Positions 1 to 10,612 of a stretch of DNA of 64,000 nt are shown here, piece after piece. Position 1 is the stretch's first letter. Every line of letters starts with the position of its first letter. The DNA comes from Aplectana chamaeleonis. Lineage: Eukaryota > Nematoda > Chromadorea > Rhabditida > Cosmocercidae. The notes below the pieces were generated by a model. That model was not told the origin of the DNA, did no database searches, and was given only the letters and a program-made list of their open reading frames with translations. Made by a program: the position numbers and the translations under genes. Location: positions 62,001 through 126,000 of the forward strand of contig JAPDOI010001221.1 in the NCBI GenBank assembly GCA_029168955.1, written 5' to 3'.

Positions 1-125
1 GAAACTGGAAACTAAGAAAATTTGAAGAATTTGGCGCTGGAAACCCGACAAACTCGGGCGCGTGCGGCTGCAAAGCGTGTCGAGCCGCAATTGCGGACCG
101 GAATTTGGCCCAGATAAGCACAGTA
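1..125. mobile_element. Right end of a 283-bp CTGTGCTT-family MITE, cut by the window edge
   Basis: It contains GCAAAGCGTGTCGAG, CAATTGCGGACCGGAATT and ends AGATAAGCACAGTA. Full copies occur at 4333, 38280, 48849, 59902 and 60866. Confidence 0.75.
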
Positions 126-451
126 CATCAGTCTATTCCTCTCAAGTTGGTGTTTTCCATGTATAAATAAGCGTATTCGATCCAAGAAAGCCTAATTATG
201 ACTCGAATCATTGTGGAGGCTTACGCCATGCAGAACCTTCTGAAGGAACTCATTAGGAAATGGCAGCGTTGCACTGGTCGGCAACGCCTATACCAACAAA
301 ATTCATACCAGTTATTGTTCTTCCGATGATCTTTTCAAATCAATGTCTGGAACTGCTGAAGACTTCTCTAAACCGGGTCATAGAGGTTCTCTCAGTTGAT
401 TGAACGCTAAAGTAGGGGTTCACCAACCAAAACAATTTTTCTGAACAGCCT

Positions 452-591
452 AAGGGGTCGTTTATACTTCCGCTGCCGAGCGGCGCTGCCAAGTGCGATC
501 CTATAGTATCGATCGTGCAGCGCCGCGTGGTCAATGTTAAAGAAATGCTATGTGCCGCGCCGCACGGCGGCGGGAGTATAAACGACCCCTA
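452..591. mobile_element. 140-bp palindromic MITE, GGGGTCGTTTATAC family
   Basis: Inverted ends GGGGTCGTTTATAC and GTATAAACGACCCC enclose a GC-rich core (GCCGCGCGGC-like, with GATCGTGC). Other copies: about 17550-17624 (partial), 19618-19758, 24097-25293 (split) and 39536-39671. Confidence 0.8.
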
Positions 592-592
592 A

Positions 593-1283
593 AGATAGCT
601 TGATGCCCTCCCCCTTACCTTGTCGCCCAACTGAGAAAACCAGCCACACATTTTATTGGAAGTTCAGTAACGGGTACGACTTTCGTTGGAAACGGCGTTT
701 TGACCAAATGTGCTTTTTTAGTCAGATGAGCTTCAGGTTTGGCTTCACTTTTTCTTCTGCGTTTTGGTTCTAAGACTCGAAAAAATTTATTTCTTTTGCT
801 CCAATCTGATCCGATCTTTACTTGCTGGTTATTAAAGAACTATAGTATATTTTGGTGGTTGAATGCCCCATATGATGCGGTCCTTTCCAGCAATCAAAAG
901 TTAAGAATTTGTCATCAGCTCCTCGATGAACAGTCTCGGGCAGGGTTGGCCAAATCTGAATCATTGACTACGATCGGAGTCCACTATTTTTTTTTGAAAA
1001 TCATAGAACGGAATTTTTATTGGTGTTGAACATACCAAATAACCCATTACATATTTGGTCGAAAATAATATTGCGATCGCTAGAATTGAAATCTGAAATA
1101 TTCTGAATTCCTTCAAAACATAACGGAGCTGAACATTCCGAGTGTTACCTATAGGAGGTATTGTTTCGAAATTCTGGACATAAACTCCTGATCATCGGTT
1201 AAATGTTGTTTGCTGCAAATATGTGGAATTTTCTCCATTTCGACTTCTCAAGTGGCAATTATCTGTATTGTGCCATCGATTTC
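593..1283. other. AT-rich stretch without recognisable features
   Basis: A 96-codon frame at 739-1029 has no start context, motif or splice support. I see no terminal repeats. Confidence 0.4.
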
Positions 1284-1287
1284 TTAA

Positions 1288-1772
1288 AGGCAGTGTTCAC
1301 GAAAAAAATGTGTTTCAGTTTCCACTAAGAATGGGTAGTGGAGGGGCACATTGTAACGTTGACGTTGAAAGAACGCATGAAAACGAGCCAGGAAAAGCTC
1401 CAAAATAGCCCGAAGTTGCCACTTCGGGCGCAAGGCAAACCCCAAAAGCGCATTGCCCGCCCACAGACGTGAACGAATGAATGCTCGAGGTCGTGAGATG
1501 AGCGATGATTTCCAATCATTAGCCCCGTTCTTTCCTTCTTTCTCAGCTTCTCTTTTTACTCAGGTCAGCTCGCATAGATCGGCAGCAAAAGAGGGAAGTT
1601 ACAGGCCTTGGACAACTCGTCCACCATGTTTCCTTAGCTCAATTTTTGAGGGACCATGACTCCGTCCCCAGAAGGTCTTGTTGGATTTCAGAGGCATCAT
1701 TGGAATCAGCATGGGGCCGTTTTCGAGAAAGGCGGGAAAATAGAACAACGATTTTTATCGTGAACACTGCCT
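1288..1772. mobile_element. TTAA-flanked inverted-repeat MITE (485 bp)
   Basis: The ends AGGCAGTGTTCACGA and its near-complement are flanked by TTAA at 1284-1287 and 1773-1776, the target duplication of piggyBac-type transposases. The interior matches the element at 15018-15503 in inverted orientation, and the lengths are 485 and 486. It contains no transposase. The piggyBac assignment is inferred from TTAA only. Confidence 0.8.
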
Positions 1773-1827
1773 TTAATTACAGACTGCGAGTTGTATTATG
1801 TGGCAATATTCCTCCGCTATTCGTTAA

Positions 1828-2304
1828 AGGCACAGTCCCACCTCGAAATCGGTTTTCCGTTTTCCTGCCTATCTTAATAAAGGTCCCACGCTGATTCGAA
1901 TAATGTCTCTGGAAGCGTACAAGACCTTCTGGGAACGGAGTTGTGGTCCCTCGAAAATTCAGCTAGGAAAGCTTGGTGGACGAGTTGTCCGAGGCTTGAA
2001 ACTTCCTTCATTTGCGACCGATGTATGCGAGCCGAACTGAGCAAAGAGAGAGGTAGAGAATGAAGGGAAGAACGGGGCAATTGATCAAAAACAATAGCTC
2101 ATCTCGCCACTGTGGAGCTCGAAAGATCGTAAAAGGGGCGTGCCAAAGTGGCTTCTCGAAGTGGGCGCCCCAGGGTGGCTTCCTCCTATATCTCGCTTAT
2201 TCGGAGGAATTGAGAGCTCGCACTTGGCAGGTGCTATATGGGGTGGGTCTACTTCACAATTATGTGGAAATCTCAGATTTCGCCGCTGAGCTTGGACTGT
2301 GCCT
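1828..2304. mobile_element. TTAA-flanked MITE, AGGCACAGTCC subfamily (477 bp)
   Basis: Inverted ends AGGCACAGTCC and GGACTGTGCCT, with TTAA at 1824-1827 and 2305-2308. Its right TTAA is also the left TTAA of the next element. Related ends occur near 33455 and 53690. Confidence 0.8.
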
Positions 2305-2308
2305 TTAA

Positions 2309-3671
2309 AGGCAGAGGTCACGATGAGAAACGTTATCGAAAAAATACAAAAATCAGCTTAGATCGAAAAAAGCTGAAAAACTATGAAGGTAGTTCGGTGG
2401 AAAAACGGGCTAGAAATGGATTTTCCGAGGCCCAAAGATGCCATTTCGTGTACACGTTATACTTGTTATCCTAAGATATTTCCGGATAATGGATCGATTC
2501 GGATAATGCCAATTTTAATTTTCCCGGATATTCGTTCGCTTCAGATAATGCGCTTTTTCAAATTTTCAGATAATGGATCGATTCAGATAATGCCATTTTT
2601 CTAATGATTCGGATACGTATATCCGGTCGGATAATTTCGGATATTTTCGGAACAAAGTTGAAGCGGAACGGTGAGAAATAAACCAGGTACTCAAGGCAAG
2701 CCTATGAAACATCCATCATTTGCAGCTTGTTCACATACAAAATTAAATCCTCATATACATAGGTATATTAATAAAAATATAAACACATATCTTCAATTAT
2801 TCTGTCTACGTTGGGAGGCACAGTATTAGCCATACACAGGTTTTTCAGTACAACTAGCAAATAGAAAGTATGCAAAGCAACTATAGAAAAAAATTTCTAC
2901 ACTGAATAACTAGCCACTTGGTCATCTCACTTGACCACACAAATTTTTCAGCGCTGCAACGACTCTTTTGATCTCGGAAAGATGAGAGAAATCCTGGGTT
3001 GATGCACTGAATAGAAATCGATACGGAAAATGGGCGTGGCTTAGTGCAATTACATCCGACTTTATCCGAAAATTATTCGATTTTATGCGAAAATAATCCG
3101 ACTTTATCCGAAATTTTACCCGAATTTTATCCGATATTTATCCGCATTTTGTCCGATTTTATCCGAATTTTCGACCCATCGGATAATGGTTCGATTCAGA
3201 TAATGCTGATTTTAAATTTCTCGGATATTGGTTCGATTCAGGTAATGCGTTTTTTTCGAATTTTCGGATATAGGATTATCCGATTCTCGGATATCCGAAA
3301 AGGAGTGATTCGTATACTAAGTATAGTACACGTGCACAGCGTCGCTAAAAAGAGATAGCAGTGTCATGCCAAGCAGTCAAAAATCATTGATATCCAGAGG
3401 AAGAAATAAATGCAAATTTACCTAATTAAAACAATCGAACAATGAAAGCAAAAGCTTCAGTCAATGCTTTTTGACTAGATGAGTGCATGAACATATGCCG
3501 ATGATGTGGAGTGGGCTCGTCCACCATCAAAAGACAGGAAAGTTCAGGCTTGAAATTTGGCCCTAAACAGCGGTTTTTCGCGATTTTCTCTTATAGAGCC
3601 TACTATTCTAAACCCAGAGAAGGGTTTAGAGACCAAAAGACGATAAGCATATTTGATAGCGACCACGGCCT
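2309..3671. mobile_element. TTAA-type element interrupted by a nested insertion
   Basis: It starts AGGCAGAGGTCACGATGA and ends TAGCGACCACGGCCT before a mutated TTGA. It is the reverse complement of the intact copy at 21722-22269, with shared blocks such as GTGGAGTGGGCTCGTCCACC and AAAGACAGGAAAGTTCAGGC. An 869-bp insertion at 2457-3325 splits it. Confidence 0.8.
2457..3325. mobile_element. Nested element with TATCCGAA/GGATAATG iterons (869 bp)
   Basis: It is flanked by GTACACG at 2450-2456 and 3326-3332 (seven of an expected eight bases). Its ends share TATACTT as an inverted repeat. Both halves contain many GGATAATGG..TCGATTC and TTATCCGAATTTT words in opposite orientation. The likely class is hAT, from the size of the duplication and the iteron layout; there is no transposase. 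Confidence 0.6.
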
Positions 3672-4086
3672 TTGAGACACCGGTTCTGCCGAATTCAAAG
3701 CTGTTCGTGAGCACGACTCAATGTGAAATAGCGCACGCGACGAGCTCACTGCCGCGTTCGGCACGTTTCGCAGCACGCGCGGCAGTTTTGGCCGCGCAGT
3801 AGGCTGGGACAAATAATCAGGATCGCGTCATTGCAGAATTACAGTGACAGGGAAACGCTGCGGGACCGGCACGGGAAAGACCACCCTGAGCACACAATTC
3901 TGAGCATGCCAATGCCATGCCATAAGATAACGGTTGTCATGAGCTACCCACCTTCGGTTTCGTGGAAAGTATGGGTAGGTATATCTCTCTGACTCCATCG
4001 GTCTAACGTGTCTGGTAGGATATTTTTCTGAAGATGGATCCGACCTGGATTTGGGAAACGCTCATTGGCTCAAAATCCGATGTCGC

Positions 4087-4784
4087 AAACGAGATTGGAA
4101 CTGAATAGTCCAAAGAAGAAGCGCTCCCTCAGCGTCTCTGACATTTTTAGATTACGGTAAGAAGTATGCAAATTATGCAGCATGTCTTACCGTAATCCAA
4201 AAACAGTATTCAACGAGTTTTTTGCGTTTTCACGTTCCAAAACACTTTAGCTGCCACGTAAAAAGGAGTATCTGCATCGAGAGTGAGTATCACGAGCATT
4301 TTGGACAAAAAGAACGCAAAATAATAATAAAGTACTGTGCTTCTCTGGGCCAAAATCCGTTCCGCAATTGCGTCTCGACACGCTTTGCGCCCGCACGCGC
4401 TCGAGTCGGTCGAGTTTCCAGCACCAAAGCCGACTCGATATGGCTTTTCGATACAGTTTTCTCCAATTTTTCTTTTTTTCCAGTTCCCAAAACCCACATA
4501 GAGTCAACAGGTCCGCGGCTGCGGCGCTGGAAACTCTTCCGACTCGGGAGCGTGCGGTCGCAAAGCGTGTCGAGACGCAATCGCGGACCGGAATTCAGCC
4601 CAGAGAAGCACAGTAAGTAAGAAATCAGCGTGAAAAACTCGTTGAATTCTGTTTTTGGATTACGGTAAGACATGCTGCGTGATTTGCGTACGCGACGTCT
4701 TACCGTAATCCAAAAATGTCAGAGACGCAGAGGGAGCGCTGCTTCTTTGGACTCTTCGCTTGCCATCTCGTTTGGGACAGGGTA
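4087..4784. repeat. Inverted-repeat element hosting the 283-bp MITE
   Basis: Left arm blocks (CTGACATTTTTAGATTACGG, TAAGACATGCTGC in complement, AACTCGTTGAATTC) are mirrored on the right of the MITE. Outer ends pair CAAACGAGATTG with its mirrored CATCTCGTTTG. The MITE at 4333-4615 therefore jumped into the spacer of an older foldback. Confidence 0.65.
4333..4615. mobile_element. 283-bp MITE with TACTGTGCTT ends
   Basis: Near-perfect inverted arms: TACTGTGCTTCTCTGGGCC, GCGTCTCGACACGCTTTGCG, then mirrored to GAAGCACAGTA. Possible TA targets at both ends suggest a Tc1/mariner-type mobiliser (inference). It interrupts a larger inverted repeat with arms 4104-4236 and 4628-4766. Overlapping frames on both strands here are palindrome shadows. 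Confidence 0.82.
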
Positions 4785-6289
4785 TAATTCGGAATCCGAA
4801 ATCGCGTGTATCGATGTTCAAACAATTTCATTATCTGATCGGATGAAAACGGATATTGGTTGGTGGGACTGAAGGAATAACTGACTGAATGGAGCGAATC
4901 CATGCAGTTTCCGCGGTCGCGAATGAATTCACGATTTGGAAATCGGAATATCCGAATCCAATACATCAGAAAATGGAAAGATCTGGAGTTTTCTTCGGAT
5001 GAAACAGATAAAGATGAGACAAAAAACTAATTCTCCGAGAGGATGAAAACGGATACTCAAGGCTATAGAACCGCGAAATTCTCAAAGTTTCCAAGCGTGC
5101 TGGTGCGGAGCGGCGGTTAGAAACACACTGAGAGAGAGAGCATTACAGACGGAGGGAGCAGAATCGCCCGCGCCGCTCGCGTCATGAGTCGTGAGAATTA
5201 CGACGTTTCACAGACGATACTTGAATAAAAAGGCACAATTTCTGGATCAACCGCTTACGAAAATCCATAGAAATTTTGCAGGCGCACCTTCATTCCATAT
5301 TTCGTAGACGTTAACCCGTCGAATTCGACACGCTTACCACGCTGTTCACGTAGATAAAATTTCTGATCCCGTTAGGAACGAACAGTTGTGAATGCTTTCG
5401 TAGTAAGAGAGATATAGATACATGTGATGGATGTTTGCCAAATTCTTTATTGATAAAACTTTGCCAACATACAAATAAAAAATGTTTATCAAAAATTTGG
5501 TACATGGAGGACGTGTAGATGTTTGCAGTGCCATCTGATGAAGAATCTCGCCACTGAGTTGACAGTAGATCTCTGTAAGTCGCTTCAAGAATTTCTCTCT
5601 AACTGCTCACTTTTTTTGGCCAGCCGCAGCAGTCTACTTTTCAATGAAAATTATTTCCTGAAAAGTAAGAAAATATTGAGAAATTGTGGGCGAATCAAAA
5701 ATGACTAAAGCGTCATAATTCCGCACATTACGAGACAGTATTCGTGGGAAATCACGAAATTTTTCTCCTTCTGTAAATTCACAATCAATAATTTTCCCAT
5801 TTTGGTCTTTTTATTTCCCTGAAAAAAAGTGTTTTTTTTTCTCAAAAAAAAATCAGATTTCTAATGGTTTCGGATTATTATATTTTTCCACTTCAACGGT
5901 CCAGATTCGTCACAAAGAACGAGAACAACTGTTCTTTACCCAAACTGGATGAAAAATCATGTTGTTGCATTTTTAAGTATTCACTGAACTCTTCGAGAAT
6001 AGCTCAGACCTTTTTTTGGTTAATTAATTGAAGTCTAGTGCATCTGGCCAGTATATTGAAAAAAAAATTTTAAGATGCGATTCATTCGATTCACTGAGAA
6101 TATGACTCAAAAGAGATGTTTCATCGTCGCGGGACATGTGGCCCAGACACGAATACATTCGAGTTGCACACTGCGATAGAGGTTGTCTGCATTTGCGGAC
6201 CGAAATTTTGCCACGATTGTGGCAGTGGCTGAGACTTAGAGAAAATCTATTGCTTCCAATGAAGTTGCTTGCAGTATGGGAATGAAACA
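4785..6289. other. Intergenic stretch with no supportable gene
   Basis: Mostly AT-rich with scattered short frames. The last 270 bases (from about 6020) increasingly resemble the long spacer variant of the satellite (ATGGGAATGAAACATGCCTC), so the array may begin near 6200. Confidence 0.4.
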
Positions 6290-6562
6290 TGCCTCAGTTC
6301 ATCAGTGTGAGTAGCCCTACATGTTCAAGTTGAAAAATGATTTTTCTGTGTTAAAATGAATTAAACTCGAGTATGTGTTTTTCCTAGCCTGTGAGAAATA
6401 GGAAAAAAATGTATCGACATTCTAAAATGGGTTTAGTTCAATGTAGTAGTGATAACTTTTTCTGAAATTGAGATTTTACCAAAGTTCCTCGGTTTTACTA
6501 AATGTACTTATGGCATTCTCGAAACGGGAAATTTTGAAAAAAAAAACGCATTAGATTTATAT

Positions 6563-9500
6563 GACTTACTTGACTTAATCGGTTGGCTTTCGCCTGACGC
6601 GGTCATTCCGCATCTTCACCGAGGTGTGCCGTCCTAGTAGTCAGCCGTGTCCATTTTTCACGGTCTTCAGCCACAATTTGAACACATTCCATCCAGCTGT
6701 CACTATTCCATTTCCTGCGAAACGAAACATCGCGCCTGAACTGTCTTTCGATGCCGAGTGACTTCAAATCCTCTTTAACCACATCCGTCCAGAACTTTCG
6801 CCTACGCCCAGGTGGCCGTTTCCAGACAGGATTTGGAAGCATTTTTAAAGCGTGTTGTACGAGACGATCCGGCGTTCTTCTTAGTATGTGCCCGAGCAGT
6901 CGAAGTCGACTTTCCATTGCTGCTTGAGATGGCGTTAGGAGATGCTGGCACCTCCCTCGTGTCAAGCGTTGATGTACTGCGTCGATTTCCTTGTAAAGGT
7001 CTTCGTTATGGCATACACGCGGCCAGAAATATCCAAGCAAACGCCTAAAAAGCTTCCTCTCCGTGCAATCCAACCTTTCCATCTGCGTTTTCGGTGCTGC
7101 CCACGTCTCCGATCCGTACATCATGATAGGGCGAATAGCGGATAGGTAGACGCGCAACTTGACTTCCTTCGCGATGGTGGTAGACCACAAACACTTGGTT
7201 AGAGAATTGAATGCAGACGTAGCTTTCGCACATCGTTGTCGGATATCCGCTGCATAACCACCATCGTTCTTCAGCAAACAGCCCAAATAACAGAAATCGT
7301 CCACCAGTTCGATACGTTGTCCGTCCACACAAACTCCAGTTGAAGGCCTCTGAGAGACCCACATCTGCTTGCATTTGTCGGGACGAAGACGAAGTCCATA
7401 GGCTGCGGCATACTTCGAAACGAGGTTCACAATCCTTTGCAGTTTTGCGTTGTTTTCAGCGAGTAACACAATGTCGTCGGCGTACTCCAGGTCGACAAGG
7501 GAGCGTCCTGATGGTGTTAGGATCACATCCGCAGGAAACTGTTCTGCAACTCTACGCATGATGTCATCAACGGCGAAGTTGAAAAGAAAAGGTCCTGCAA
7601 CGGCTCCTTGCCTTACTCCTGTTTTCACCTCGAAAGCTGACGTAAATCCGACAGGTGTACGAACTGCTGCTGTTGTTCCTTTGTTCATGTCCTCGATTAA
7701 CCGAACATACTTTTCCGGGACTCCATCTGCTCGCAGAGCATTGAGCAATCGATCACGATGAGGAGAGTCGAACGCGGCTTCAAAGTCCGAAAAAGCAAGC
7801 TGTAATGGCTTCGAAAACCGCTGCCACGATTCAATTACTCTTCTCACGACGAACACTTGGTCGATGGTCGATCTTCCAGGTCGAAAACCGGCTTGCTCAT
7901 CTCTGGTCGTTCTTTCACGATGTTTGATAAGTCGCTCGAGAATGATACGTTCTAAAACCTTGTACATGACACGAAGTAGAGAGATTCCTCTGTAGTTCTT
8001 AGGATCCGTGACGGATAGCTTCTTGTGAAGAGGTACGATGATCGCATGTCTCCACGAATCGGGTATCCTTTCGCTCATCCATATGGCACGGATGGTGTTG
8101 GTCATTTCACGAATCCCAGACGGAGGAAGAGCTTTCAGCATTTCAGCAGTGATGTCATCTCCACCAGTTTTACATTCTTCATTTTCCGGACACAATCCTA
8201 AACTTTAGACTCAGTCGGCGGGTCCTCACTGACATCGTAATGTGCTCTCTGAACATGCGGGAGCTCAGGTACTGATGGCGCTGGACGATTCAGTAGTGAA
8301 CTGAAGTAATCCTTCCATATTGGCAGCGTCGCATCACCAACTGCAACTCCATTGGTAGTGTTCAGGACAGGAGAACATCTCTTCATCTTCCCGCTATACT
8401 GTCGCAGCAACGTGTAGGCTTTCTTCGGATTCTTCTCCTCCCAAGCCTTCTCGAACTCCTTAGCTCTACACGTCCACTCTCGTTCGCGGTCACTTTGAAG
8501 CTGCCGACGCAACTTCCTCCTCAGACGCTTCTCCTCCACGAAGTTTCCTGCAGTTCGGAGAGCACATACTCTGTTGTAGGTAGATGTTGTTTCTTCTGAG
8601 ACGTAGGCGAACTTCTTCTTAGGCTGTACAACCGGGAGTGCCTCTTTCGAAGCGTCCTGGATGCACTTGACAAAAGAATCCGCGTCGCAAAGTTTCTTCT
8701 TAGTCCGTACTCCGATGTGAATAGAAACGCGTTGTCGGAAATTCCTTCTGCACTCTTCATCTCTGAGACTTGTCATGTCAATCCTCTGGAGAGGCTGAGC
8801 CCTCGCTTCCTCTTATGAATCCTCGCAGTGAAGTTCAACAGAACAGGACGGTGATCCGAATCGAATGCGATATCCCACACAGCTCTAGATCTTCGAATGT
8901 CCGATACTGGAATATTCCTCGTCAGGACATAGTCAAGCTGTAGTTTCAAAGTTGTCATCTTCCGCTTCCGCTGCTCTTCTGGAGATAGCCGGGTTGGTCC
9001 CTGCCACGTAAGCTGATGGCGGCGATGATTCCTCTTGAATGTCGATGCAATAATCAGACCACTGCGTTCACAAAAGTCGACAAGGCGGTAGCCATTGTCC
9101 GATGTTTGCTCCACTGGGTAGAACCATTTACCGAGTACTTCGGATTCCTGATCAAGTCCCATCTTCGCATTAGCGTCAATCCCACGACAACAGCATGTTG
9201 ACAAGGTATCCTGGCTAGCAACGTATTGAGTTCCTCATAAAACGCATCCTTCGAATTGTCTTCGGCGGTTTCAGTGGGCGCATGAGCACTCACTATCCAC
9301 AGATTGAATCCTCTGTGATCCCGCAGTCGTACGAATGCATTCCGGCACGACGTTGAGCCAAACTCCTTGACCATACCATTGAAATCCTTCCTTACAGCTA
9401 TTGCACAGCCTCCCACTCTCCTATCGTCAGCGTTACCGCAGTAGATGGTGTACTCTCCGACGCTGATGACGGGTCTATCCTTGAGGCGGGTTTCCTGCAA

Positions 9501-9832
9501 AGCAGCAAACGGTGCATGGAAATAGCTCAGAAGTCTGGATAGCGCAGTTTTTTGGATATCACTCGACAGCGATCGACAGTTCAGGGTGGCGAAATTGTGG
9601 CTTGTGGCCAAAGACTCCATGACTCCCTAGGTACGGATCCTAAGGTGTTATGGACCAGAGGCCTTAGTGTGCCGGACGGCGACACCTTTATGCAATGTGC
9701 GGGATACTTTCGCGATATAGTTGTGCACGCTATATCGCTCGAACGTTCCCTGTGTACACTCAAACGTCTGCTGGGTTCAGTAGAAGCAGGGGCACCAACG
9801 AGCAGGTACCAACAGACTTGTATACACACCCC
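6563..9832 (-). mobile_element. Near full-length RTE-type LINE (3,270 bp)
   Basis: It is bounded by the 14-bp target duplication CATTAGATTTATAT at 6549-6562 and 9833-9846, and the sister satellite monomers show that word once, uninterrupted. Read on the minus strand, it has about 210 bases of 5' leader, an apurinic-type endonuclease, a reverse transcriptase, and a short 3' UTR ending in imperfect AAGTC/AAGTA repeats in place of poly(A), as RTE elements often do. Size and domain order match nematode RTE-1-like elements of about 3.3 kb. Confidence 0.92.
6603..9620 (-). pseudogene. RTE polyprotein: endonuclease plus reverse transcriptase, frame-broken
   Basis: The endonuclease part (9620 to about 8790) shows TLNCRSL, QETRL, SAHAPT, IDANAKMG, QLDYVLT and SDHRPV, the usual catalytic blocks of APE-type nucleases. 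After a Lys/Arg-rich linker (8776-8198), the reverse transcriptase frame 8195-6603 is open for 530 residues. Counting from its first Met, FSDF (catalytic Asp137) and YADD (238-241) are intact, and the C-terminal fingers and RTE tail are present. Damage: a frameshift near 9175 inside the endonuclease, another near 8790, a TAG near 8198 and a frameshift near 8178. The element is therefore incapable of making one polyprotein, though the damage is light and implies a fairly recent insertion. Confidence 0.9.
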
Positions 9833-10323
9833 CATTAGATTTATATATTCAGAAGAAGTGGCGAGTGACTATTAATCAACCATTATGAAGTTTCTAACTA
9901 ATATCTTCCACAATAGATCATCAGAGAAGGAGGATACAGTTAGTTCCGACCAGGGCTGTGCGGAAATCATTTTCAAGATTTATGGAAACGGAAACGGAAG
10001 AAAAATGGCTGAAAATCGCCGGAAACGGAAGTGAACTAAAAATTATAGTATGATTAAATGGTAGGTTTCTGTCGCTGCTCATGGCATGCAGATGTACTTC
10101 TGTAGCTTGTGATCTCAATCTATTCCCTCAAGCACCAGTGGGGCTACGGTCTAAAACTGCAAGCAAGCCGAGTGCAAATAGATTTAAAGCATGAAAGGAA
10201 TACGTGCTGCTGCTGCTGCAGGTTCTCCTAGTGAGCTGCAAACAAGTCTGCTTCAGCAACTTCTTTTCTAGAGTGCTGCTGATCTCTCTGATGTCGAGTT
10301 TCTACCGTTGACTGATTTTTCCA

Positions 10324-10590
10324 GTGCGATCGGTGTTCTACGACGGCTGCGGGTACATACATATAGCATTCACCATTGTTGAGAGAGCAGATGTCCGTTT
10401 GAGGACGATCCCAAAAGGTGATCTGAAGTACTCGATTTTCCGGATATCAATTTTGGACGCTGAAAGGATGGTACTTGCTGCGCATCACGAGAAAATAATT
10501 CTTCTAGTGGACCGAGATCATGCCTTCGTTGCGTACCTTGGCGAGATTGGCGTCCTTGCTGCGAGCCATTACAAGGATCGCATTCCTAGC
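10324..10590 (+). CDS. Candidate captured exon inside hAT-like element 1
   Basis: A frame open for about 88 codons follows a good splice acceptor (GATTTTTCCAG, ending near 10323) and can end at a donor G|GTAGGA near 10590. The translation (RSVFYDGCGYIHIAFTIVER ... EKIILLVDRDHAFVAYLGEIG) has a composition like an ordinary globular protein and no stop, unlike the surrounding element. I do not recognise the family. The frame carries on past the donor into the nested hAT-like element, so it is not a complete gene. It could be a host gene fragment carried by the transposon, or a chance open frame. Confidence 0.3.
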
Positions 10591-10612
10591 TCCGGTAGGA
10601 AGAGGTGGTGGC

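Noticed and set aside
739..1029. 96-codon plus-strand frame as a gene
   Set aside because: AT-rich, low complexity, no start context, motif or splice support.
4222..4673. Overlapping 82-132-codon frames on both strands
   Set aside because: Mirror-image reading of a near-palindromic MITE; similar frames recur in other MITE copies.
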